Part shown: piece by piece, positions 34,419 to 42,645 of the stretch | How positions within the stretch are numbered: position 1 is the stretch's first letter | Layout: the number at the start of each line of letters is the position of its first letter | NCBI GenBank assembly: GCA_050258555.1 | Contig: JBLMZA010000037.1 | Span: 1 to 55,162 of the forward strand | Length of the DNA stretch: 55,162 nucleotides | Origin: CAISDA01 sp050258555 | GTDB lineage: Bacteria > Bacteroidota > Ignavibacteria > UBA10030 > UBA8401 | Reading direction: 5' to 3' | Position numbers and translations under genes: made by a program | The notes under the pieces: generated by a model | The model's input: the letters and a program-made list of their open reading frames with translations, nothing else | What the model was told of the DNA's origin: nothing | Databases searched by the model: none

Positions 34419-35782
34419 TGGCGACGCTTGTTGAACATCTTGCCCGGTTCGTCCACAAGGCAAGCTACGACATGCTCAGCGACGGAGCGCGCGAGGATCT
34501 GAAAGTCCGCGTGTTGGACGGGCTCGGATGCGCGCTCGGGGCGATACACGGCGAGCCGATCCGCGCGCTCAGGGCCTACATCACCAACATGGGGGGGACG
34601 CCGCACTGCACGCTCATCGGCGGAGGGCGCACCTCTCCGGACAGGGCGGCGCTCTATAACGGCGCCCTGGTGCGCTATCTTGATTTCAACGACAGCTACC
34701 TGGCCAAAGGCGAGACCTGTCATCCTTCCGATAATATCGGATGCGTGCTTGCGGCAAGCCAGTATGCCGACAGGACCGGCAGGGAGTTTCTTGCGGCGCT
34801 CGCGCTGGCCTACCAGATACAGTGCCGGCTGAGCGATGAGGCGCCCGTGCGTGCAAAGGGATTCGACCATACGACGCAGGGAGCCTATGCGGCCTCCGCG
34901 GCCGTGGCCAAGGCGCTCGGATTGAGCGAAGAGAAGACCGCCAACGCCATTGCCATCAGCGGCACGGCATTCAACGCGCTGCGCGTGACGCGCACGGGGG
35001 CGCTCTCGAACTGGAAGGGCCTGGCCTCTCCCAACAGCTGCTTCGGCGCGACGCATGCCGCGCTTCTGGCCATGCACGGCATCACCGGTCCCCTGGAGGT
35101 CTTCGAGGGCAACAAAGGCTTCATGGATGCGATCGCAGAAAAATTCGTCATCGACTGGGAGCATGAGGATTTGGAGCGCGTCACGCGCACGATCGTCAAG
35201 CGCTACAATGCCGAGATCCATTCGCAGGCGACGATCGAGGGCGTACTCGAATTGAAACGCGACGAAGGCTTCGATGCGAAGGAGATCGAGCGCATCGATG
35301 TCGAAACCTTCGATGTCGCCTATCACATCATCGGCGGAGGAGAGGAAGGCGATAAGACGCTTGTCGCCACGAAGGAGCAGGCCGACCACAGCCTGCAGTA
35401 CATGATCGCCGCGGCCATGCTCGACGGACGGCTCATGCCGGAAGAATATGCGCCTGAGCGCATCGTGCGCTCCGATATCCAGACGCTCCTGCGCCGCGTG
35501 TTCATCCGTCCGCTCGACGCATACAGCGTGCGCTTTCCTTCCGAAATGCCCTGCCGCATCACCGTCACGCTCGCCGACGGCAGGCAGTATGTGAAGGAGA
35601 AAAACGATTACGAGGGATTCTTCACGCGCCCGATGCGCTGGGACACCGTCGTGCAGAAATTCCGGCTCCTGACCAATCCGGTGATCAGCCGCGAGCATCA
35701 GGAACGCATCATCGGGGCCGTCAGGGAACTGGAAACCATGCGCATCAGGAAGCTCTTCGTGCTTCTGGAAATACTCGAGTAA
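34415..35782 (+). CDS. MmgE/PrpD family protein (2-methylcitrate dehydratase-like)
   Basis: This encodes 455 residues. The PrpD fold is shown by LKVRVLDGLGCALGAIHGEP, LYNGALVRYLDFNDSY, HPSDNIGCVLAASQYA and LSEEKTANAIAISG, and a smaller C-terminal domain follows from about residue 280. PrpD dehydrates 2-methylcitrate in propionate breakdown. This subfamily is diverse and also includes decarboxylases, so the substrate cannot be set. No prpB or prpC is present. The start overlaps the sucA stop (ATGA), so translation is probably coupled. The genes after it encode a phosphosulfolactate synthase homologue and an FAD oxidoreductase. Confidence 0.85.
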   Translation: MMATLVEHLARFVHKASYDMLSDGAREDLKVRVLDGLGCALGAIHGEPIRALRAYITNMGGTPHCTLIGGGRTSPDRAALYNGALVRYLDFNDSYLAKGETCHPSDNIGCVLAASQYADRTGREFLAALALAYQIQCRLSDEAPVRAKGFDHTTQGAYAASAAVAKALGLSEEKTANAIAISGTAFNALRVTRTGALSNWKGLASPNSCFGATHAALLAMHGITGPLEVFEGNKGFMDAIAEKFVIDWEHEDLERVTRTIVKRYNAEIHSQATIEGVLELKRDEGFDAKEIERIDVETFDVAYHIIGGGEEGDKTLVATKEQADHSLQYMIAAAMLDGRLMPEEYAPERIVRSDIQTLLRRVFIRPLDAYSVRFPSEMPCRITVTLADGRQYVKEKNDYEGFFTRPMRWDTVVQKFRLLTNPVISREHQERIIGAVRELETMRIRKLFVLLEILE

Positions 35783-35801
35783 GACGCATTCATTTATTAG
35801 A

Positions 35802-35814
35802 GAAGGGACGTGTG
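35802..35814. repeat. 13-base repeat, copy 1 of 3
   Basis: GAAGGGACGTGTG lies in the leader of the phosphosulfolactate synthase gene and includes its likely Shine-Dalgarno motif (GAAGGGA). The other copies are at 49306-49318 and 51957-51969. Confidence 0.5.
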
Positions 35815-35820
35815 GTACAC

Positions 35821-36663
35821 ATGGCCGATGCATTCATGACAAAGGACGATCGGGCGTTTTCGTTCCTGCACACGAACGATCGTCCGGCCAAGCCGCGCAC
35901 GCGCGGCATCACCGAGATCCGCGGTCCGTATTATACGCCGATGGGCACACGCTATCTCGAGGATGTGCTCGAGACGATGGGCGCATATGTCGACAGCCTG
36001 AAATTCGCCGGCGGCTCGTTCAGCCTCATGCCGCGCCAGGCGGTGAAAGCGCTCATCGAGACGGCGCACCGGTATGACGTCATGGTCTCGACCGGCGGCT
36101 TTCTCGAGCATGTGCTCGGTCAGGGAAGGGACGCCGTCGACGGCTATGTGCGCGAGTGCAGGGAACTGGGATTCGACATCATCGAGATCTCGAGCGGCTT
36201 CATCACGATCCCGACCGACGACTGGCTGCGCCTGATCGAGCGCGTGCAGAAGGAGGGTCTGAAGGCGAAGCCCGAGGTGGGCATCCAGTTCGGGGCCGGA
36301 GGAGCCACGACCGCGTCGGAATTGGAAGCCGAAGGCACGCGCGATCCCGAATTGGCGATCGCCCAGGCCCGGCGCTTCATCGACGCGGGCGCCTCGATGA
36401 TCATGATCGAATCCGAAGGCATCACCGAGAACGTGCATGTCTGGAGGACCGACGCCGTCGCCAAAATCATCAACGCACTCGGACTGGAAAAGCCGATGTT
36501 CGAGGCGGCCGATCCGGAGGTCTTTGCCTGGTATATCAAGAACTACGGCCCCGAGGTGAACCTCTTCGTCGATCACAGCCAGATCGTGCAGCTCGAGTGT
36601 CTGCGCTCGGGCATCTGGGGCACCAAGAGCCTCTGGGGGCGCATCGTCACCTATAAGGGATGA
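35821..36663 (+). CDS. phosphosulfolactate synthase (ComA) family protein
   Basis: This encodes 280 residues from ATG 35821. A GTG at 35812 and an ATG at 35836 are alternatives. It is a TIM-barrel protein with the family pattern RTRGITEIRGPY, YVDSLKFAGGSFSLMP, STGGFLEHVL, FDIIEISSGFITIP and MIMIESEGITENV. In methanogens ComA adds sulfite to phosphoenolpyruvate on the way to coenzyme M. Related proteins occur in bacteria, and in plants as Hsa32, a heat-acclimation protein. ComB, ComC and the other coenzyme M genes are absent here, so the reaction is not certain. It lies between PrpD and the FAD oxidoreductase genes. Confidence 0.85.
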   Translation: MADAFMTKDDRAFSFLHTNDRPAKPRTRGITEIRGPYYTPMGTRYLEDVLETMGAYVDSLKFAGGSFSLMPRQAVKALIETAHRYDVMVSTGGFLEHVLGQGRDAVDGYVRECRELGFDIIEISSGFITIPTDDWLRLIERVQKEGLKAKPEVGIQFGAGGATTASELEAEGTRDPELAIAQARRFIDAGASMIMIESEGITENVHVWRTDAVAKIINALGLEKPMFEAADPEVFAWYIKNYGPEVNLFVDHSQIVQLECLRSGIWGTKSLWGRIVTYKG

Positions 36664-36716
36664 ACGGCGAGCGGAAATTTTTTTTCTTCAACACTGTGAA
36701 GCGGGAGACTAGTGCT

Positions 36717-37889
36717 ATGCCCGACTATACCTATCTCATTATCGGCGGGGGGATGACGGCCGATGCCGCCGTGCGCGGCATCCGGCAGATACAGACCGAA
36801 GAGTCGATCGGCATCATCTCAAGCGAGAGTTATCTGCCGTACAACCGTCCGCCTCTGACCAAGGGACTCTGGAAAGGCGATCCCGAAGACGGCATCAGAC
36901 GCGGCACGCCGCAGGACAACGTGGAGGTCCATTTATCCTGTACGGCCACGGAGCTCGACATCCAGCGCCGCACCGTGACCGACAATCACGGGCGGACGTA
37001 CTCCTACGGAAAGTTGTTGCTTGCCACCGGAGGAAAAGTCCGGCGCCTGGCCAACGATGTGCCGGGCGTGATCTATTACCGGACGCTCGATGACTATCAC
37101 GCGCTCAGGGCATCGAGCGGGGAAGGAAAAAGCGTGATCGTGATCGGCGGCGGATTCATCGGCTCCGAACTGGCGGCGTCTCTGGCCATGAACAAGACGT
37201 CTGTCACGATGATCTTTCCGGGAGAAGGCATCGGTTCCGTGATGTATCCGCCGAGGCTCACGTATTTCCTGAACAGCTATTACCGGCAGAAGGGCATCGA
37301 ACTCCTGACGCAGGAGACCGTGGAAGCGATCGAGAGTGCGGGCGGACGCTTCCGTGTGAAGACCTCGAGCGGCAAGACGCGCGAAGCCGACGCGGTCGTC
37401 GCCGGTCTCGGCATCGAGCCGAATACGGATCTGGCCCAGGCCGCAGGACTTGACATCGACAACGGCATCGTCGTCGATGAGTTCCTCCGCACAAGCCAAC
37501 ATGGCATCTATGCGGCGGGAGATGCGGCGAACTTCTACAATCCCGCGCTCGAGAAGCGCATCCGCGTCGAGCATGAGGATAATGCGAATACGATGGGCGA
37601 GATCGCCGGCAACAACATGACCGGCATCGGGATCGCCTACAAGCATCTGCCGTTTTTTTATTCCGATCTCTTCGACCTGGGCTACGAAGCCATCGGGGAA
37701 CTCAATGCGAAACTGGAAGTGATCGAGGACTGGAAAACGGAATTTCAGGAAGGCGTGATCTATTATGTGAGCCAGGGACGCGTGCGGGGCGTGCTCTTGT
37801 GGAACCGATGGGGTCTGGTCGATGAAGCGCGCCGGCTGATCGCCGAAAAGGGACCGATCGAAAGCCGGAGTCTCTACGGGCGATTGTGA
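36717..37889 (+). CDS. FAD-dependent pyridine nucleotide oxidoreductase (AIF / ferredoxin reductase type)
   Basis: This encodes 390 residues from ATG 36717, which follows an AGCGGGAG motif. A start at 36660 overlapping the previous stop is possible but lacks similar support. The FAD-binding motif is IIGGGMTADAA at the N-terminus, the NAD(P)H motif is VIGGGFIGSELAAS (about 141-154), and the second FAD motif is GIYAAGDAANF. There is no CxxxxC redox pair, so it is not a dithiol reductase; it resembles AIF-like and rubredoxin/ferredoxin reductase proteins. The electron acceptor is unknown. It is 53 bases after the phosphosulfolactate synthase gene. Confidence 0.86.
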   Translation: MPDYTYLIIGGGMTADAAVRGIRQIQTEESIGIISSESYLPYNRPPLTKGLWKGDPEDGIRRGTPQDNVEVHLSCTATELDIQRRTVTDNHGRTYSYGKLLLATGGKVRRLANDVPGVIYYRTLDDYHALRASSGEGKSVIVIGGGFIGSELAASLAMNKTSVTMIFPGEGIGSVMYPPRLTYFLNSYYRQKGIELLTQETVEAIESAGGRFRVKTSSGKTREADAVVAGLGIEPNTDLAQAAGLDIDNGIVVDEFLRTSQHGIYAAGDAANFYNPALEKRIRVEHEDNANTMGEIAGNNMTGIGIAYKHLPFFYSDLFDLGYEAIGELNAKLEVIEDWKTEFQEGVIYYVSQGRVRGVLLWNRWGLVDEARRLIAEKGPIESRSLYGRL

Positions 37890-37952
37890 GAGATTCGGGG
37901 GGAAAGCCCGATGCGCCTGAGCGGCACGAATGAAAGAAGAGGATGGTGTACG

Positions 37953-38492
37953 ATGAAGACCGATATTGCGATCAATGAAAACGTCGTTGCGCTGCGTTCA
38001 AAGGACGCCGCAGAGCGCATGCATGCCCGCATGCGTCTTGAGCGGATCGGAAAGCCGGCCGTGCCGGTGCTGATCGAACTCCTGAACGACCGGAATGAAT
38101 ACGTGCGATGGGAAGCCTGCAAGGCGCTGGGGAAGATACAGGATCCGTCGGCCTCCGAAGCCCTGGTGCTCGCGCTCGACGATAACAGCATGGCCGTGCA
38201 GTGGCTGGCGGCCGAGGCGCTGATCGGGCTCAAGACCGAGAGCATCGTGCCGCTTCTGCGGCTCCTGGAGCGCAAGTTCGATTCGATCTTCGTGCGCCAG
38301 GCGGCGCATCACATTCTCCATGCGCTCGAACGCGAGGACCTGCTCAACAAGGATACGATCGCCGTCATCGATTCGCTGCGCTCGCTCGGTCCCGGCGTGG
38401 CAACGGCGCTGGCCGCAGAGCGCGCATTGCTCTCGATCAGGAAACAGGCGAAGCACAAAGATGTGTCCGAAGAAGTGAGAAGAAAAGAGTAG
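37953..38492 (+). CDS. cytoplasmic HEAT-repeat protein
   Basis: This encodes 179 residues from ATG 37953, preceded by GAAGAGGA. No signal peptide is present. Three or four HEAT/PBS-lyase-like repeats are visible, including GKPAVPVLIELLNDRNEYVRWEACKAL-type and MAVQWLAAEALIGLK segments. Such repeats usually bind proteins. It ends the run of co-directional genes that starts at 14453. A role as an assembly or stability factor for one of the upstream enzymes is a guess from position. Confidence 0.7.
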   Translation: MKTDIAINENVVALRSKDAAERMHARMRLERIGKPAVPVLIELLNDRNEYVRWEACKALGKIQDPSASEALVLALDDNSMAVQWLAAEALIGLKTESIVPLLRLLERKFDSIFVRQAAHHILHALEREDLLNKDTIAVIDSLRSLGPGVATALAAERALLSIRKQAKHKDVSEEVRRKE

Positions 38493-38594
38493 GAAGCACG
38501 CATGCTTGCGCTTTCATGAGAAAATGATTACATAGAGGCTTCGCGTTTTCATGATCATGCGCGGCTGCACAAACTATTTTTCATCTTCTTTTTT

Positions 38595-40619
38595 ATGCGC
38601 ACACTCTTCCGTGTCTGTCTTCTTTCGATGCTGCTTGCATATGACGCTTCGGCATCGGTCATGGTCAATCAGGCGGGATATCTTCCTGCGGGGCAGAAGC
38701 TGTTTTTCACCACGACGCCTTCCGACTCATTCCTCATTTACGAACTGCAGAATCCCGAAAAAGTCTTCAGCGGGGCGCTCCGTCTTGTCCGCACGAACGA
38801 TCCCGCAACGGGCATGACGGTCTACAAGGGAGATTTCTCCGCGCTCACGCGCCCCGGACAGTACAGGATCATGGTGAAGGGCGAATCGAAGTTCTCCTCT
38901 CCCTTTTCGATTGCGGACGATGTCTATGGGCCCCTGGCTTCCGCCGCGCTCAAAGGATTCTATTATCAGCGCTGCGGCCAGACGCTTCCCGCGCTCTTTG
39001 CCGGCTCCTATGCCCGGAGCGCCTGCCATCTTGCCGACGGCACATTCCACCAGACGGCGGAATCGGCGGGCTTCCACGCATCGACAGGCGGCTGGCATGA
39101 TGCGGGAGACTACGGCAAATACATCGTCAATGCCGGCGTGACAGTGGGCACGCTTTTGATGGCCTACGAGATGTTCCCGGAGCGCTTTGCCAAGGATGAT
39201 CTCGGCATTCCCGAAAGCGGCAACGGCATTCCGGACATCCTCGATGAGACGCGCTGGGAACTGGAGTGGATGCGCACGATGCAGCACACGACGGGAGGCG
39301 TCTTTGCCAAACTCACCCGGGCGCAGTTCGAAGGCTTCGTGATGCCGTCTGCGGACAACGGCACGCGCTACATCTATCAGATCGCATCGACGGCCACGGC
39401 GGATTTCGCCGCCGTCTTTGCGCGCGCCTCGCGCACCTACCGCGCGTTCGATCCCGCCTTTGCCGATACCTGCCTTGCAGCGGCGCGCCGCGCCTGGGCC
39501 TATCTGCAATCGCACTCGGGCATCGTGCCCACTGGCGGATTCAAAAATCCCTCCGGCACGGCAACAGGCGAGTACGGCGACGCAAACGATGCGGATGAGC
39601 GGCTCTGGGCCGCGGCCGAACTTTTTTCGGCCACCGGAGAATCGACATTCCATTCGCTCTATACGCTGCGCTACGGCACGGGCCCGCTTCTGTCGCAATC
39701 GATGAGCTGGCCCAACGTCCGCACGCTGGCGCATCTTGCCTATCTCTACACGCATCAGGCTTCGGCAAGCGAATCGGTCAAAGCCGCGCTTCGGCAGTCG
39801 CTTATCGACTACGGCACGACGCTTCTTTCGCAGATCGCAAGCGAAGGCTTCCGCGTGGCCATACGGCCCGGAGAGTATGCGTGGGGATCGAATTCTGAAG
39901 TGCTCAATCGGGCGATCCTGCTCATTCTTGCCTCGCGCGAATCGGGCAACAGTGCGATGCTCGGCGCGGCGCAGTCGCAGCTCGATTATATCCTCGGAGC
40001 CAATGCGCATAATCTTTCGTTCGTGACCGGCATCGGCGCCATGCATGTGATGCATCCGCATCACCGGCCCTCGGCAAGCGACACGGTCATCGAGCCGGTG
40101 CCGGGACTGCTTGCCGGCGGACCCGAACAGAACCGGAGCGACGCGGTGCTCCAGGCAAGATTCACGGCTTCGACGCCCCCGGCGCTCATCTATGCGGATA
40201 ATACGGACAGCTACGCTTCGAACGAGATCGCGATCAACTGGAATGCGCCGCTTGTGTTCGTGGCCGGATACTTCGCCGGCCAGTCGCAGGGCGCGCTCGG
40301 CATCGGCTCCGATCGGCCGTGGAATGAGACGACGCTTCCCCGGGAATTCCGATTGGAGCAGAATCATCCCAACCCCTTCAATCCTTCGACGGAGATTTCC
40401 TTTCATCTGCCTTCGCGCAGCGTCGTGCGGCTCGATGTGTTCGACACGGTCGGGCGGTGCGTGGCCTCGCTCATCGACGGCGTGACGCTCGAAGCCGGCA
40501 GGCACCGCGCGGCCTTCGACGGCGCCTCGCATCCGAGCGGCGTTTATCTCTACCGGCTCACGGCGCAGAGCGGCACGGAGTCGTATTTCCAGACGAAGCG
40601 GGCGCTGCTTGTGAAATAA
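38595..40619 (+). CDS. T9SS-secreted GH9 cellulase (endoglucanase)
   Basis: This encodes 674 residues. A signal peptide (1-20) is followed by an N-terminal Ig-like cellulase domain (about 21-105, starting VMVNQAGYLP). The GH9 catalytic domain (about 110-570) has the catalytic aspartates D169 and D172 in GGWHDAGDYGKY and the acid residue E544 in YASNEIAINWNAP. A T9SS sorting domain (about 587-674; LEQNHPNPFNPSTEI) ends the protein. It should cleave beta-1,4-glucans outside the cell or on its surface. The leader is T-rich and has no Shine-Dalgarno motif. A 10-base palindrome (CATGATCATG, 38550-38559) lies 36 bases upstream. Confidence 0.93.
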   Translation: MRTLFRVCLLSMLLAYDASASVMVNQAGYLPAGQKLFFTTTPSDSFLIYELQNPEKVFSGALRLVRTNDPATGMTVYKGDFSALTRPGQYRIMVKGESKFSSPFSIADDVYGPLASAALKGFYYQRCGQTLPALFAGSYARSACHLADGTFHQTAESAGFHASTGGWHDAGDYGKYIVNAGVTVGTLLMAYEMFPERFAKDDLGIPESGNGIPDILDETRWELEWMRTMQHTTGGVFAKLTRAQFEGFVMPSADNGTRYIYQIASTATADFAAVFARASRTYRAFDPAFADTCLAAARRAWAYLQSHSGIVPTGGFKNPSGTATGEYGDANDADERLWAAAELFSATGESTFHSLYTLRYGTGPLLSQSMSWPNVRTLAHLAYLYTHQASASESVKAALRQSLIDYGTTLLSQIASEGFRVAIRPGEYAWGSNSEVLNRAILLILASRESGNSAMLGAAQSQLDYILGANAHNLSFVTGIGAMHVMHPHHRPSASDTVIEPVPGLLAGGPEQNRSDAVLQARFTASTPPALIYADNTDSYASNEIAINWNAPLVFVAGYFAGQSQGALGIGSDRPWNETTLPREFRLEQNHPNPFNPSTEISFHLPSRSVVRLDVFDTVGRCVASLIDGVTLEAGRHRAAFDGASHPSGVYLYRLTAQSGTESYFQTKRALLVK

Positions 40620-40685
40620 GTCTGCGGCAGAGACAGAGAGAGGGGGCCGTTTGCGCATGAGCGGGAAATTGTCTAGATTGACAGT

Positions 40686-41042
40686 ATGATGAAAACAATC
40701 GTGCGCATTGTTGTGTGCTGTACGCTTGTGATGAGCTATGCAGGCCTCTCGCTTGCAGGGCAGTTCGTCGTGCTCAAAAGCATGATCTCAAGCGGCGGAG
40801 AATCGGCCATCGATTCGGAGATGGGCAAATCCAGCCCTCCGGATACGAAGCCCTTCTGGACGCAGCGCAAGTACACCGCACCCGCCCTTCATGCCGGCGA
40901 CAGCTCGGCATTGATCGGCGCGCGCGCCCCGTATTGTCCTCCCGCTCCCGAACGGCTGCTGCATCAGGCGCCGGTCTATACGATGCTCATCTCGCATTTT
41001 CCTTATCCTCCTTTCTGGCCCCGCGACCCCTCGCTGGCATAG
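40686..41042 (+). CDS. small secreted protein of unknown function
   Basis: This encodes 118 residues with a clear signal peptide (TIVRIVVCCTLVMSYAGLSLA). The mature part is short, proline- and serine-rich and low in recognisable structure, with the end rich in proline and aromatic residues (HFPYPPFWPRDP). I do not recognise it. It follows the cellulase gene after 66 bases. The signal peptide supports a real gene; the rest of the frame gives little further evidence. Confidence 0.5.
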   Translation: MMKTIVRIVVCCTLVMSYAGLSLAGQFVVLKSMISSGGESAIDSEMGKSSPPDTKPFWTQRKYTAPALHAGDSSALIGARAPYCPPAPERLLHQAPVYTMLISHFPYPPFWPRDPSLA

Positions 41043-41207
41043 ACACATTCTCGTATTCCGGATCATTCAACAAACGTATCCTGAAGGAAGCGCATGCGTG
41101 CGCCTCCCCGTTCATGCTGGTGCATGTACAGGGGCGGCACGCAGGCATCGATGATTCCTTCCGGATATATCCTATGTATAGCGGATCACACGAAGGAGAT
41201 GCATGTC

Positions 41208-41351
41208 ATGTCAAAGAAAACAGTTTCAGCACAGCCTGTCCGTCCCGCCGATGAACACGATCACAGCCATCCGATCCTGCCACTGATTCTGGTCTCAGTG
41301 CTCGGTGTGGCGATCCTTGCCCTGCTGCTTCGGGCATTCGGAATTTTCTGA
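41208..41351 (+). CDS. 47-residue single-helix membrane protein upstream of nhaA
   Basis: ATG 41208 follows GAAGGAG at a good distance. The product has a soluble head with an acidic and histidine-rich stretch (DEHDHSH) and one membrane helix (ILPLILVSVLGVAILALLL) ending GIF. It stops 16 bases before the nhaA start, so the two are probably translated from one message. It may be a small partner of the antiporter, or bind a metal or sense pH through the histidines. The 165 bases before it (41043-41207) hold no other gene that I can support. Confidence 0.55.
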   Translation: MSKKTVSAQPVRPADEHDHSHPILPLILVSVLGVAILALLLRAFGIF

Positions 41352-41367
41352 TTGTGACCGGATCGGC

Positions 41368-42525
41368 ATGAAGAAGACGGCTGAACATGTGCAGGAATTT
41401 TTCCAGAGCGAGAAAGCGGGCGGCATCGTGCTGATCGGATGCACGCTCGCATCGCTCATTCTTGCCAATTCCGGCATCGGATCCCTCTACCGGGAGTTCT
41501 GGCATGGAAAGATCGCGGGCATGAGCCTCGAGCATTGGATCAATGACGGGCTCATGGCCGTCTTCTTTTTCTTCGTCGGCTTGGAGCTCAAGCGCGAGAT
41601 TGTCGCCGGAGAATTGTCCGATCTGAAAAAGGCCTCTCTTGCGGTCGTCGCCGCGCTTGGAGGAATGATCGTGCCGGCATTCGTCTATTCGCTGTTCAAT
41701 TTCGGCACGGACACGCAATCCGGCGCCGGCATTCCCATGGCGACCGATATCGTCTTTGCCATCGGCATCCTCTCGCTCCTGGGAAGCCGCATGCCTTCGA
41801 GCCTGACCGTGCTTCTGACGGCGCTTGCGGTGATCGATGATCTCGGGGCGATCGTCGTGATCGCCGTCTTTTACTCATCCGGGCTCTCGTGGATCTATCT
41901 CGGCGCGGCTCTTGTTGTCTTCACCGCGCTTCTTGTCATCGGGCGCTTCCGGGGCACTTCACCCGTGCCGCATGTGATTGGAGGCCTTCTGCTGTGGTAC
42001 TGCATGCTCAATTCGGGCATTCATGCCACGATCGCCGGCGTGCTTCTGGCGCTCGCCGTTCCCTTCGGCGACGGATCGGCGCAGTCGCTCTCGCACCGCT
42101 TCGAGCATTGGCTCGATCGTCCCGTATCCTTCCTCATTCTTCCTGTATTTGCGCTTGCCAATACGGCGATCGCGCTCTCGGCCGATATCGGTTCCTCGCT
42201 TCTGAGTGCAAGCAGTCTCGGCATCATCACGGGACTCTGGGCGGGCAAGCCCGTCGGCATCGTGCTTTTTGCCTTCCTGGGGGTGAAGTTGGGCATCAGC
42301 AGACTGCCGCATCCGCTCACATTCCTGCACATCGGCGGAATGGGATTTCTGGGCGGCATCGGCTTCACGATGTCCATGTTCATCACGCTCTTGGCCTTTG
42401 CCGGGCCCGGGCTCATCGCCGAGTCGAAAATCGCCATCCTGGTTTCCTCGCTCCTCGCGGGTGTGACCGGATACGCCTGGCTCCGCCTGCTTTCTTCTTC
42501 CCGTGCGTCGCACGCCGAAGACTGA
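41368..42525 (+). CDS. nhaA: Na+/H+ antiporter NhaA
   Basis: This encodes 385 residues with about 12 membrane helices. The family signatures are ILANSGIGSLYREFW, NDGLMAVFFFFVGLELKREI and ALAVIDDLGAIVVIAVFY, where the two adjacent aspartates of helix V bind sodium and protons. A last conserved segment is GFLGGIGFTMSMFI. NhaA exchanges two protons for one sodium and protects against alkaline and salt stress. ATG 41368 starts the protein just before conserved sequence; the open frame upstream belongs to no product. Confidence 0.95.
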   Translation: MKKTAEHVQEFFQSEKAGGIVLIGCTLASLILANSGIGSLYREFWHGKIAGMSLEHWINDGLMAVFFFFVGLELKREIVAGELSDLKKASLAVVAALGGMIVPAFVYSLFNFGTDTQSGAGIPMATDIVFAIGILSLLGSRMPSSLTVLLTALAVIDDLGAIVVIAVFYSSGLSWIYLGAALVVFTALLVIGRFRGTSPVPHVIGGLLLWYCMLNSGIHATIAGVLLALAVPFGDGSAQSLSHRFEHWLDRPVSFLILPVFALANTAIALSADIGSSLLSASSLGIITGLWAGKPVGIVLFAFLGVKLGISRLPHPLTFLHIGGMGFLGGIGFTMSMFITLLAFAGPGLIAESKIAILVSSLLAGVTGYAWLRLLSSSRASHAED

Positions 42526-42565
42526 AATGCCTTTTTAAATACAAAAAAACTTCTCTTTTTTCCTC

Positions 42566-42590
42566 TAGAAAACTTCCATTTTGCCGATAA
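42566..42590 (+). promoter_or_regulatory. sigma-28 (FliA)-like promoter of the chemoreceptor gene
   Basis: GCCGATAA at 42583-42590 matches all eight bases of the classical flagellar sigma -10 element. A TAGA at 42566-42569 could be a poor -35 element, but the gap of 13 is shorter than the usual 14-16. It lies 55 bases before the chemoreceptor ATG within a 120-base AT-rich gap that holds no other feature. Confidence 0.45.
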
Positions 42591-42645
42591 TCTCTCTATT
42601 ACTGTCTTTTTTCATACCATAAAAAAATCTGGGGAGAATCACACC

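Noticed and set aside
35821..37889. Reading the window as holding a full coenzyme M pathway
   Set aside because: Only the ComA-type protein is present. ComB, ComC and the Xanthobacter-type later enzymes are not recognisable, and fumC looks like a standard fumarase.
38550..38559. CATGATCATG palindrome before the cellulase gene as an operator
   Set aside because: A single 10-base palindrome with no second copy or known regulator. It was mentioned with the gene but not listed as a site.
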